Shown piece after piece: positions 1 through 8,440 of a stretch of DNA of 57,237 bases (position 1 is its first letter; each line of letters starts with the position of its first letter). Made by a program: the position numbers and the translations under genes. The notes below the pieces were generated by a model that searched no databases, was not told the DNA's origin, and saw only the letters and a program-made list of their open reading frames with translations. Location of the stretch: contig JAOZHU010000009.1 of assembly GCA_026014705.1 (NCBI GenBank), forward strand, positions 1 through 57,237, read 5' to 3'. The stretch is from Candidatus Bathyarchaeota archaeon. Lineage in GTDB: Archaea; Thermoproteota; Bathyarchaeia; Bathyarchaeales; Bathycorpusculaceae.

Positions 1-2887
1 TCACTCCTTCGGCGGTGCAGTTGCTGTCAGTTGCCCAATTAAGCAAAGTCCAACTTTGCATGTTGGAAGTTCCCATAAACTCAACTTCGCTGGTGTACTC
101 GCTTGGGATGACTATTCCCTCAATTCTTGTCTGATTACTTAGAGCTAAACTCGAATCGTCTATCCTGAGATAAGCATTCAGAGAAGCGGGAACCGTTACC
201 TCCGCATAGTAGTCTACTTCGAGGTAATCAGTTTGGTCAACAACAGTGTATGCGCCCCATGAGTATGTTCCTGAAAGCGTTGTAGCAACGGATGTCAAGT
301 TGCCCGAGTTAGCTACATTCGTGGCTATTACGCTTCGCTGCGAACCATCTGACCTTCGAATTAGAACGTCAACATCACAGTGTGCAACTGGAACAACTGG
401 ATTAATGACAACAGCCGAGCAGACCCAATTTGCCGCCAAGCTTGTGGACCAACTCATAGCAACTGTCCCCGAGGTGACGTTAAGTCTATCGCTACCTCTA
501 CCCTTGAACAGATATGTCTCTTTAGTCCATCTGCTGTTTTGTCCACCACCTTCAGTGATCGTCCAATTGGTGGTGGGTTTTAATGCAAAGGCGCGTACAC
601 CCCAAGGATCACTAGCACCCATAGTGTAGCTGCCTCCTGAAATGGTTCCAGCGGAAGCAATGGTTGCAATTTGAAGTTGAACACAGCCATCTGAGCCGGC
701 GGATGTCGTGAATTCCGACGTTGCTTCTGTCCAGTCACCACCTGTCTCTCCAGTAAAACTGTCGACAGCGTTATCGTCATTTACAAAGACGAAAGAAACT
801 GCAAGCCTGTCAGAGCCACTGGTCGTTACCGACCGCGCATTAATTGTTGAGGATGAGCCGCTACCAAAACTTCCGCCTTCAGTGAAGCTTGACAAAGCCA
901 CGTTTCTGAAAGAATACATTCTCGCAATCTTGCAACTAGACCCGCCGATGATAACCGTTATTGTTCCAGACTCCGACCCTGTAGCAAACTTGTAATAAAT
1001 CCACTGTCTGCCAGTTCCAGTAGAGTCAGGTCCATGAAGCAAAGTGAAACCCGACGGGGTGGTTGGAGTGTTAGAAGTATCTCTCACAGTAACTTGAAGC
1101 AGAATTAGATCGTTTGCTTGAAGACCAGAGGGATAGCTTGGCGTTGGGTTTCCAGTGGTTCCTGAACCTGCTCCCGCGGATTTAAATGCAACTTGCCTAT
1201 CGCCAGCTACGTGACCAAAAACAGCTCTCCCTGTGCCAGTTGCAGATACCTCAACAGAAGGCGCTGACGAAGAACCAGTCGCCGTCGCCGAAGTTTGAAT
1301 GGGCGCATTCGGATCAACGTTTGCATATGTGGTTGCGCCGCAAACATACAATGTAGGAGATGAAAAAGTAACTGCTATCGGTTGCGTTCCAGACTGCGGG
1401 TTAACCAACCTGAAAACGTAGGTTCTAACTTGTGGATTTGAAGACGAATAGAGCGCAGTGGTTACCTGAGTAAGCGCCACACCCCCATAAGTGATACTGG
1501 AGACTGTTGCGGGAGTATCTGTTGCAGAGTGAACGCTTACTGCGACAACCAACAGACGATTGTTTGCTGCGCCTGTGGTATGTGCCCACATGACAGAAGA
1601 CGCAAGCGAGGTAGCTTCCACAGAAGACGCGCTGTCAAATGCAACTTCAGTTGCAGGTGGGTCTTGCCATGCTCGATAGTTCACCGTCCATGTACTTTCT
1701 GGAATAGAGGAAATCCCTTGAAGACGGTAAACTGATTTCCCCAACATCACTCTTGAACTGCTCATTTGCGCCGTGAGAGTGAGTCCCGAAGCATCAGCAG
1801 CATCCGTCTTGAACACGTAATAAGGTGTCCCGCCGATGGTTGTTGTTTCTTGGTGGGCATAAAACGTTTGTATAGATGTGCCCGAAACGTAACTTCTGAA
1901 AACCATTCGGACGCCGTTATCAGACTGCAAGTCACTTAACAAACCCGAAACAAGCGAAGTTGAACCTAAGTTGAATTCGCTGGCGTTATAGTTTTGGGCA
2001 ATTGTTCTGAAGACGTTCTCAGTTAAAGTGTCACTGATTCCATCAGGCCCAAACTGCTGCGCAGTGAAATTACTTTGTACGCCTACGTTCACGGTGCTGC
2101 TGTCTACGTAGTCTGCTGCTGGTAAAACGCTGGTGGTGTTCCACATGAACGAGGCAGTGATGCGGCTGAACGAGGCAGCGGCAACCATTATGCCCCGCGT
2201 ATCCGTAACCTGAACCATATAATCAGACGCGTCAATACCCATGCCAGTGGGAATACCAATCACGTACGTGCCGTTGGCGAAAACTGTAAACTCACCACTT
2301 GGCTCTTCAAAACCCCATGACGCATTTGGTTGCAGGTAACGGTAAAACTTGAAGTTCGCCCTGCCCAAATTGATTAATGGTTCACTTCCATCCTTGAGCA
2401 CGGTTAGGCATGCTTGATTGAGGGAAGAAGAGTTTGAAACTTGCACGTCCATGCGGCACGAGGTCTTGTAGCTCATGCCTGAAATGCCTAAACCCGGCAA
2501 ACTGTAATCGACCACGGCTTCTCCTGCGCTGTAGCTGGCGTTCGTGAACCAGTTCGCGCTCAAATCTAAAGAAACCAAAGTGAAAACTGCTCCCCACTCA
2601 GGCTTAATGTCAGCTAAGCTGCCTAAACTGTCTCGTAGATATGTCGTGGTAAGGCTTTTTGCGTATGCAGAGTCTCCAGTAACCTGCAAAACTGAGCCAT
2701 AGTAACCCACCGTGAAACCCAGAACCTTGTCCAAAGCCAAGTTAGTCTCATCCACCGCAGTTAACACTTGAGGCTGCTCTTGACTGGCGCTCTGGCGAAG
2801 CGTGGCGTAAGTCGTTATAACCGTGCCCACCAGCACAACAGCAACCAGCAAAGCCGCAATAATCGAAAATTGACCCTTGCTGTTCAC
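1..2887 (-). CDS. Giant pilin-like surface protein, C-terminus cut by window edge
   Basis: The reading frame is open from a GTG at 2887 to the left edge, giving 962 codons without a stop. The start follows the previous stop by three bases and has a GGAGG about ten bases upstream. The protein begins MNSKGQFSIIAALL, a class III (archaeal prepilin) signal: charged residues, a G-Q cleavage site and a hydrophobic helix of about 20 residues. The rest looks extracellular, rich in Ser, Thr, Gly and Asn, with many N-x-S/T sites. In the middle to distal part there are at least three related beta-type segments, each with a pattern like 'N-R-L-L-V-V-A-V' or 'S-D-R-L-A-V-S-F' followed by a Trp/aromatic- and Gly-rich stretch. 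As last gene of the pilus operon it is a plausible adhesin or pilus-tip protein; that role is inference. No enzyme motif was recognised. Confidence 0.8.
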   Translation of the reverse strand, partial: MNSKGQFSIIAALLVAVVLVGTVITTYATLRQSASQEQPQVLTAVDETNLALDKVLGFTVGYYGSVLQVTGDSAYAKSLTTTYLRDSLGSLADIKPEWGAVFTLVSLDLSANWFTNASYSAGEAVVDYSLPGLGISGMSYKTSCRMDVQVSNSSSLNQACLTVLKDGSEPLINLGRANFKFYRYLQPNASWGFEEPSGEFTVFANGTYVIGIPTGMGIDASDYMVQVTDTRGIMVAAASFSRITASFMWNTTSVLPAADYVDSSTVNVGVQSNFTAQQFGPDGISDTLTENVFRTIAQNYNASEFNLGSTSLVSGLLSDLQSDNGVRMVFRSYVSGTSIQTFYAHQETTTIGGTPYYVFKTDAADASGLTLTAQMSSSRVMLGKSVYRLQGISSIPESTWTVNYRAWQDPPATEVAFDSASSVEATSLASSVMWAHTTGAANNRLLVVAVSVHSATDTPATVSSITYGGVALTQVTTALYSSSNPQVRTYVFRLVNPQSGTQPIAVTFSSPTLYVCGATTYANVDPNAPIQTSATATGSSSAPSVEVSATGTGRAVFGHVAGDRQVAFKSAGAGSGTTGNPTPSYPSGLQANDLILLQVTVRDTSNTPTTPSGFTLLHGPDSTGTGRQWIYYKFATGSESGTITVIIGGSSCKIARMYSFRNVALSSFTEGGSFGSGSSSTINARSVTTSGSDRLAVSFVFVNDDNAVDSFTGETGGDWTEATSEFTTSAGSDGCVQLQIATIASAGTISGGSYTMGASDPWGVRAFALKPTTNWTITEGGGQNSRWTKETYLFKGRGSDRLNVTSGTVAMSWSTSLAANWVCSAVVINPVVPVAHCDVDVLIRRSDGSQRSVIATNVANSGNLTSVATTLSGTYSWGAYTVVDQTDYLEVDYYAEVTVPASLNAYLRIDDSSLALSNQTRIEGIVIPSEYTSEVEFMGTSNMQSWTLLNWATDSNCTAEGV

Positions 2888-2890
2888 TTT

Positions 2891-4195
2891 TTAGCCGCCT
2901 CCAACCAACCCAAGCTGCAAAACAACAAGCCTAGAAGATTCAGAAGCCGAATAAACAGAAGGATAACGATTAGGCTTAAAATACGAAAGAAGACTAATAG
3001 CGGTAACACGAATATCAGGCGTTCGCGTTAAGCCCAACGCCAAAAACGAGCCAGTAATATCTGCAGAGTTAACAAAAACATGATTGTATATCGCGCCTGG
3101 CAAATAATTTCCGACTTGATCAAAGACATAAAGTCCCACCTGAAGATTGTATGCGGACTGTATGGATGTTGATAAAGCCCTCGTGGAAGTCTGAGATCGA
3201 GACGGATAAATACCGTAATAGCTACAATCGCCCACAACAGAATTTGACAAATAAACCACAGGAAACGAACTCTTAATATCAGTTGTGTCATACGAATAGG
3301 ATTGATTCGCTATTCCTCTGAGAAACGCGTTAAGTCCAGCTTGACTAACTTGCCTCATGCCATATATGCCCCAATCATTTTGTGTACTGTTAAAGGTCGC
3401 AGTGTTTGAAACATAATAAAATGGATACCCTACAATGCTAGCCCATGTCCAGTTGTAAACTCGCACTTTATGCCCCAGAGTATAAGTGTAATTGGCATAA
3501 GAGCTACGTGCAGCGTCGTATCCAATGGTTGTGTAGTATCCTGCTGGTATTGGCACGGCTTCTCCGCACGTATTAATAACAACCGCGTTTTGCAGAGTTT
3601 CACCTTGGAGTGATGTTCCGTTTAATATCTGCCCAAGCTGCGCCGTGTTTTGCACAATTATGGTTTTCACGAAATACTGCGAGAGAAGAGTATACAAATC
3701 CTCAGCCAAACTATGCGCTGTGTAGCCTGTAATCCACCAGCCGTTCGCGTCGCTGCAGTTCAGTATGTACAATGTGCTGTTAATTTTTTCCGGAGTAAAA
3801 GTGAAAGTCGCATTAGACGAAGTCACATAATACGAGGAAGCATCTGAGGAGACGCCTAAGCTTTCCGCGTTCGAAATACTGTAAACAGGAGCATAAAGCT
3901 GAACAATGCCCTGAGCGTTGCCCACCTCGTAAACCGTAAGATTATACACCACATCAGGCGGCAGAGAAGCCGAAAGAGCCACTTGAAGCCCGCTCAAAAG
4001 TGTGGCATTATCTGAAAAAACGATATCGCCCAATTCATGGTTTGAATCCAGCATCTGCAGCGTCGTCAACGCCAAACGCCGAAGGTTCACAGGTGACGCT
4101 TGCCGCGGCTCAGGCAAAACCGCAAACGAAGAAGCCACAATAAATGCCCCAGCAAGAATGATTATCACCAGCAGAATCTCAACTGAACGCATCAT
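2891..4195 (-). CDS. Membrane-anchored extracellular protein of the pilus operon
   Basis: This 434-residue protein starts MMRSVEILLVIIILAGAF, a single N-terminal hydrophobic helix with a Glu at the position typical of type IV pilin-like proteins, followed by a long polar domain with many N-x-S/T sequons and Tyr-rich segments. It starts a few bases after the stop of the upstream gene and ends three bases before the next start, so it is an internal operon member. The family is not one I recognise. A pseudopilin or minor pilin assembled by the TadA/FlaJ motor encoded upstream is the likeliest role. The N-terminus lacks the usual K/R-G-Q site, so cleavage by prepilin peptidase is uncertain. Confidence 0.75.
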   Translation of the reverse strand: MMRSVEILLVIIILAGAFIVASSFAVLPEPRQASPVNLRRLALTTLQMLDSNHELGDIVFSDNATLLSGLQVALSASLPPDVVYNLTVYEVGNAQGIVQLYAPVYSISNAESLGVSSDASSYYVTSSNATFTFTPEKINSTLYILNCSDANGWWITGYTAHSLAEDLYTLLSQYFVKTIIVQNTAQLGQILNGTSLQGETLQNAVVINTCGEAVPIPAGYYTTIGYDAARSSYANYTYTLGHKVRVYNWTWASIVGYPFYYVSNTATFNSTQNDWGIYGMRQVSQAGLNAFLRGIANQSYSYDTTDIKSSFPVVYLSNSVVGDCSYYGIYPSRSQTSTRALSTSIQSAYNLQVGLYVFDQVGNYLPGAIYNHVFVNSADITGSFLALGLTRTPDIRVTAISLLSYFKPNRYPSVYSASESSRLVVLQLGLVGGG

Positions 4196-4198
4196 ACT

Positions 4199-5407
4199 TT
4201 AGCCGACCACCTGAACACCGCCAAGGCTCCACAATGAAAGCTTCACCTGATACGCTACGCCGTTGATTAGCACTTGCCGCATATCAGTCGTCACCCATTC
4301 TTGTGCAATAGGGTCTCCGCCGAAAACAACGGGAAAAGCCAAAGAGCCAACCCCCCAAGGCATCACCGCAACGCCGCCCGAAGTGCCGTTCCCATAGCAA
4401 TAGGCAACAACCAGAACACCTGCTTTATCAAGCGGAAGCGTAACAAACGGTGGGGCTGAACCAGAAATAACGGTCCCGGCAGGATTCTCCAGCGGCAACG
4501 TCTTCAACGTGGAATCTTCATCCCAAAAAACAAACGACAAATTATAAGTCAACGGTTCATTGTCAGTTCCGCCAGAAAAGTCGTAACTATGCGCCAGCAT
4601 CACTTGACGCGCTGATAAAGACTTAACAAGAGAAACCAGCTGTGCACTGCTGGAAGGCGCAGGCGTGTAGAAACCAACGCCAGTAACGCCGCCAACATGC
4701 GCGTAAGCCATGAAAACGTAAGTGAGGGTTTCGTTCGGCGCGAAACCTGAGAACGAGACTGAAACAGAACCCGCGGCATCGGTGCTAACTGTGCCAGTTT
4801 GGCTTGCCAAATATTCAGGGTGAGCCCCACTCAGCGAGACAGACATAAGGCAATAATTTACCGTGGCTTTTGCAAGCGGAAAACCAACACCCCTAGCATT
4901 AACCGTCAGCGACAACGGATTACTGCTGTTTTCAGTTATTGAAACCGTCACAACAGGCGTCAGCGTCAACTGAAAGCCATATGCCCCGTATAGCCCAAGC
5001 ATTTTCAACGCTGAAGAATAATTAACAACAGAGTCCATGGGCACCAGCAGGGAATTGCCCAAACCCACAGCCATGTTACTGTAAGCGAGACCTTCATAAA
5101 GGACAGGTTTTCCAGTTGACGAGTTTAAGCGCATGAGTGAAGAAGAATTAATCACGTACTGAGCGAAACTTGTATCACGCAGCCCAAAAACGGCTGGCTC
5201 ACCCTCCAACGGGAAACCTTCATTCAGCAGCATTGTATCTAACAAGTCGCTGCATTTAGCCGCTGATGCACTGTGCTGCTGATAAATCGTCGCGGTCTGA
5301 ATCGTCTGGTTAAAAAGGCTAATGAAAAGCAGAACAGCCGCTAACAAGATGGTAACCGAAACCAAGTGGTCTAAAGTTGCACCCGCCAAGCTATCCCATC
5401 TCCTCAT
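4199..5407 (-). CDS. Pilin-like membrane-anchored protein
   Basis: A protein of 402 residues when started at the ATG at 5407; the frame is open further upstream to an ATG at 5452, but that would overlap the preceding gene by 62 bases and place 15 extra residues before the signal. From 5407 the N-terminus is a short charged stretch, MRRWDSLAG, then a transmembrane helix at about residues 12-33. The remainder is a predicted outer-face beta-rich domain with internal Ig-like flavour (segments such as VSITENSSNPLSLTVNARG and a V-S-V-S-F-S-G pattern). No strong Shine-Dalgarno is seen for either start, consistent with translational coupling to the overlapping upstream gene. Function is inferred from the operon only. 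Confidence 0.7.
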   Translation of the reverse strand: MRRWDSLAGATLDHLVSVTILLAAVLLFISLFNQTIQTATIYQQHSASAAKCSDLLDTMLLNEGFPLEGEPAVFGLRDTSFAQYVINSSSLMRLNSSTGKPVLYEGLAYSNMAVGLGNSLLVPMDSVVNYSSALKMLGLYGAYGFQLTLTPVVTVSITENSSNPLSLTVNARGVGFPLAKATVNYCLMSVSLSGAHPEYLASQTGTVSTDAAGSVSVSFSGFAPNETLTYVFMAYAHVGGVTGVGFYTPAPSSSAQLVSLVKSLSARQVMLAHSYDFSGGTDNEPLTYNLSFVFWDEDSTLKTLPLENPAGTVISGSAPPFVTLPLDKAGVLVVAYCYGNGTSGGVAVMPWGVGSLAFPVVFGGDPIAQEWVTTDMRQVLINGVAYQVKLSLWSLGGVQVVG

Positions 5408-5864
5408 CAAAAAAATAAAGCTCAATCCTTTCGTCGCTGACCTTCTCAACATGCAGATAAGCTTTAGTTGAATTGCTCATGAAAGCTGAATCCTGCCACA
5501 CCGCATTCTGACCAAGCTTTACCGCTGTAGTAACTGACAATGGAGCACCCTTAAGCGCAAGAGTTAATTCCAAAACAGTGGAACCCTCATTATAAGTGCC
5601 CGTTACAGTGTACGCGTAGCCGTCTATGAAAAGCGGAACATCCAGCGTCTTGTTGACATTGCCCGTGCCTATTTTTTCATTGTTCATGAATGCCGCTGAT
5701 TGCTGAATTGAACTACCCAAGTGGCTCGCCGTTTCTTGCAGAGCAAGGGTTCGACGAGAGTCCACCCAGTTGTTCATTATGATGCTGGCTGCCCACGGCA
5801 ATAGGAAAATCTGTGAAATCAAAAGTGGAAGCAGAATGACGTATTCAATAGTTACGTGCGCCAC
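5391..5864 (-). CDS. Small pilin/TadE-like protein
   Basis: This 157-residue protein starts at a GTG behind GGAGG and begins MAHVTIEYVILLPLL, with one transmembrane helix (about residues 7-30) containing a Glu near its start, followed by an amphipathic region and a beta-rich C-terminal domain. This architecture matches pilin-like or TadE-like pseudopilins. Its end overlaps the next gene by 17 bases. It is the shortest of the pilin-like genes in the operon and so a candidate for a major or structural subunit, but nothing in the sequence decides this. Confidence 0.7.
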   Translation of the reverse strand: MAHVTIEYVILLPLLISQIFLLPWAASIIMNNWVDSRRTLALQETASHLGSSIQQSAAFMNNEKIGTGNVNKTLDVPLFIDGYAYTVTGTYNEGSTVLELTLALKGAPLSVTTAVKLGQNAVWQDSAFMSNSTKAYLHVEKVSDERIELYFFDEEMG

Positions 5865-5883
5865 CTCTTATCCTCCATAAGGC

Positions 5884-6717
5884 TTAAGTGTGTAACCCAA
5901 GCGAAACTTGTACCTCCCCGGAATAAAACTCCACAACCGTGTTAGGAGAAAAGGTAAGGGTACTAGGCACAGCGAGATTGAAGAAATCCTGAGTGAAACC
6001 CTCAGAGGCAGAAGTAAAGGCAATGCTCATTTTCACCTGAGTGACGTTGCTCTGGGTAATTTTGGTGACACCGTTTCCTGAAAGCGTAATAGACTGAGAA
6101 CGGTACAGATTCGACCCGCTATTGAGAACTGGAAGATAAAACTTAACATAAGTTGTCCCGCCCACAGTTGAGCGCAGCATTCTCACTGACGGCGCAACCA
6201 CAACTCGCGTATAACTGCCATCGACCATAGGCAGTTTTTCCACAGCAAACACGTGAGTTACAGGCGCTGACGAACCGCCCAACAGAAATGAACTGTTAGA
6301 TGGATAGATTCGCTCGAAGTAGTTATTGCCATATGTAATCTCGCTTACGGGCATGTTATACAAAACAATACCCGTAGTCATTGTGTAATTAGCAGGCGAA
6401 CCTGACACAGGCGTAACTTCAAAGGTATAGTTCAGAACAGCAGGTTCAAAACGTACATTTCCATATCTGCTTGAGTAACGCACTGTCTGCGCGCGGCCAA
6501 CAGTCCACGCGACATCATCAACCTGCAGCCCCGTTGTAAGCATAAACTCTTTGGCGGCGCTGTACTCATTCTCGGCAAGGCTGGTACCCAAAAAATTGTT
6601 TGCGTAACTAATCGTCACCATCAGTAACGCGACAATAACTCCAGTTATTATAACAGTTGAAATCGCTGGGCTGATAGCATGCGTATCTTTGCTTAAACTT
6701 CGGCGTCTAACCCGCGT
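5884..6717 (-). CDS. Pilin-like protein with no canonical start codon
   Basis: An ATG at 6621 would give 245 residues, but in-frame sequence upstream encodes the obvious N-terminus: a run of arginines, then SKDTHAISPAIS and a hydrophobic helix. That A-x-S-P-x-I pattern is the typical archaeal type IV pilin signal (DUF1628-like), so translation must start further up. Between the previous gene's stop at 6731 and 6621 the frame holds no ATG, GTG or TTG. A perfect AGGAGG lies at 6730-6725, and the codon seven bases after it, at 6717, is ACG; I use it as a provisional start (277 residues). A sequencing error or a rare start codon are the alternatives. The body is a Ser/Thr/Asn-rich outer domain. 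It lies between the platform protein and the small pilin-like gene, so it is probably a pilus subunit. Confidence 0.7.
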   Translation of the reverse strand, partial: TRVRRRSLSKDTHAISPAISTVIITGVIVALLMVTISYANNFLGTSLAENEYSAAKEFMLTTGLQVDDVAWTVGRAQTVRYSSRYGNVRFEPAVLNYTFEVTPVSGSPANYTMTTGIVLYNMPVSEITYGNNYFERIYPSNSSFLLGGSSAPVTHVFAVEKLPMVDGSYTRVVVAPSVRMLRSTVGGTTYVKFYLPVLNSGSNLYRSQSITLSGNGVTKITQSNVTQVKMSIAFTSASEGFTQDFFNLAVPSTLTFSPNTVVEFYSGEVQVSLGLHT

Positions 6718-6730
6718 ATGTTTTCCTCCT

Positions 6731-8440
6731 TTAGCCGAATTTAACGAACGCTGGCACTATCTTTGCGGCTGCAACAGCAAGTATAACAAGTATGGCTGCA
6801 TGCTTGAAACCTGCGGCAACAGACTCTTCACTTATTTTTCCTGCGACTACACCTATTAGGTAACTGTGAAAGATAGCTGACGTAACGAACGTGGTTATCA
6901 TCAGCGTCATGTCTTTCGGTTGAGTTGATTGCCCTGGTGCAGAAATGGTGAGCGTGCCCGATGTGAAACCTATCATCATAACTGTTGTTGCCACAAGCAT
7001 TATCGCCGCGAAATAGGGCATCATTATGTAGGGGCGCACTGCCATCTTCTTCTCTTTTTCCACGTCCTGCGTCAATGTGTTAAATCTGGAAAGAGATTCA
7101 ATCATTGCGATTGTGCCCCCGCCGACATCTATGGCTTCCACGAGGAGGAACATGACTATCTGCGTCATCCAGCTTTTCGTTCGCTTAAGAAAGTCCATGA
7201 TGACCTTTTTGACTGGTATACCCCACGAAATTTCAGAGCTTATTTTTCGCAGTTGCTTCGTAAATGCGCCATAATCGCGCGTGGACAAACTTTCTATGCA
7301 TTTTTCTGGAGACAAACCAGTTTTTCTAACTTCAGTCAAGTCTCTGAGAAAGCTGCTGATGCCTCTTTCCATGCTGTTTTTCTCGCTTGCCAACTTTTCA
7401 TAAACTATAGCCGCTGGAGCCGTTGCAACAAAAAGTGCAATAGATATTGCTATAGGCAAATCAATTATCCCTTGCAGTGAACTGAAGAAAGGCAGTGGTA
7501 TATATCCCATGAAGTTTGTAAGCAGCAAGAACAAGACGACGCCGAATACGCTGCAGACGCCGTACACTTTGTAGGGTCGCATGTCCACCAGCGGCGTTTT
7601 CGGCTGCATGCTGTGGGCTAAATAAATGAATAGAAGCGACATCATGGGCGTGAACAAGTAAGTGTACAGTATCATGCCTTCAAATGATGATGCGCCTATG
7701 CTGTAGACTTGCTCTACGCTGAACAGGATGTAGAAACACAGCGACATCATAACCATGACGATTATGAAGGTTTCCAAGAGCATGCCTAGGCGTTCTGCAG
7801 CTGCTTTAACGCGTAGTGCGCGCATTTTGAATATGTCTTCTGCTTTTCGCTCTAGAAAATGCCCTATGTCGCCGCCGATAATCACAGTCGAAGCATAGCC
7901 TGAGAGGAAGTCCTTGAATATTTCTAAGGGGTTCTTTTTGGCGGCATGTTCTAAAGCTGTGAGCGGGTCTATTCCGAAAATTTCCACGTCTTTGACTATT
8001 TCTCTTGCTTCACCTCGCATCGCGGGCATTAAGTCCACTTCTGAAAGCCGCTTAAAACTCGTATAGGGCGCTATGCCTCCTGACGCCATGACGCTAACGT
8101 AAGCCGCTGTGAAAGGTATCTCGCGTTCCAGAATGCTTGCCCTATCGCTTGCTCTGGATATGGGCACTAGCAGGAAGCCTGCCATGGCGTAAAAGGGGAA
8201 TGGAACCAAAAAGATGACAGGCATGAACCCATAGAGGTACAAAATTAGCAAAGATATTACGGAGACTGGGATTGTTAATAAGCCGGTGAAAAACATCATT
8301 GAAACGTAGGTTTCAGGGTAAATCTTAATTTTTGCCCTTTCCAGCATGCTCTTGAATTCATAGACGTTTTTCAAAAAGGACGGTGCTATGCCGCCGAAGA
8401 GGCGAAACGACCACGCCTCAATTTTCTTTAGAAACGGCAA
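6731..8440 (-). CDS. FlaJ/TadC-type pilus platform protein
   Basis: A 569-residue polytopic membrane protein with two GspF (T2SSF) domains, at roughly residues 95-245 and 360-500, separated and flanked by transmembrane helices. Each domain has the helical pattern usual for the family, and a long hydrophobic region follows each. Archaeal FlaJ and related pilus platform proteins are of this length and have this two-domain layout. It would anchor the cytoplasmic ATPase encoded just upstream, with which it overlaps by 23 bases, and drive assembly of the pilin-like proteins encoded downstream. It could serve an adhesion pilus rather than an archaellum: no archaellin or FlaG/F/H genes are present in the window. 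Confidence 0.88.
   Translation of the reverse strand: MPFLKKIEAWSFRLFGGIAPSFLKNVYEFKSMLERAKIKIYPETYVSMMFFTGLLTIPVSVISLLILYLYGFMPVIFLVPFPFYAMAGFLLVPISRASDRASILEREIPFTAAYVSVMASGGIAPYTSFKRLSEVDLMPAMRGEAREIVKDVEIFGIDPLTALEHAAKKNPLEIFKDFLSGYASTVIIGGDIGHFLERKAEDIFKMRALRVKAAAERLGMLLETFIIVMVMMSLCFYILFSVEQVYSIGASSFEGMILYTYLFTPMMSLLFIYLAHSMQPKTPLVDMRPYKVYGVCSVFGVVLFLLLTNFMGYIPLPFFSSLQGIIDLPIAISIALFVATAPAAIVYEKLASEKNSMERGISSFLRDLTEVRKTGLSPEKCIESLSTRDYGAFTKQLRKISSEISWGIPVKKVIMDFLKRTKSWMTQIVMFLLVEAIDVGGGTIAMIESLSRFNTLTQDVEKEKKMAVRPYIMMPYFAAIMLVATTVMMIGFTSGTLTISAPGQSTQPKDMTLMITTFVTSAIFHSYLIGVVAGKISEESVAAGFKHAAILVILAVAAAKIVPAFVKFG

Noticed and set aside
6929-7480. 183-codon plus-strand frame opposite the FlaJ-like gene
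   Set aside because: Antisense to a conserved membrane protein; product rich in Cys and His with no domain.
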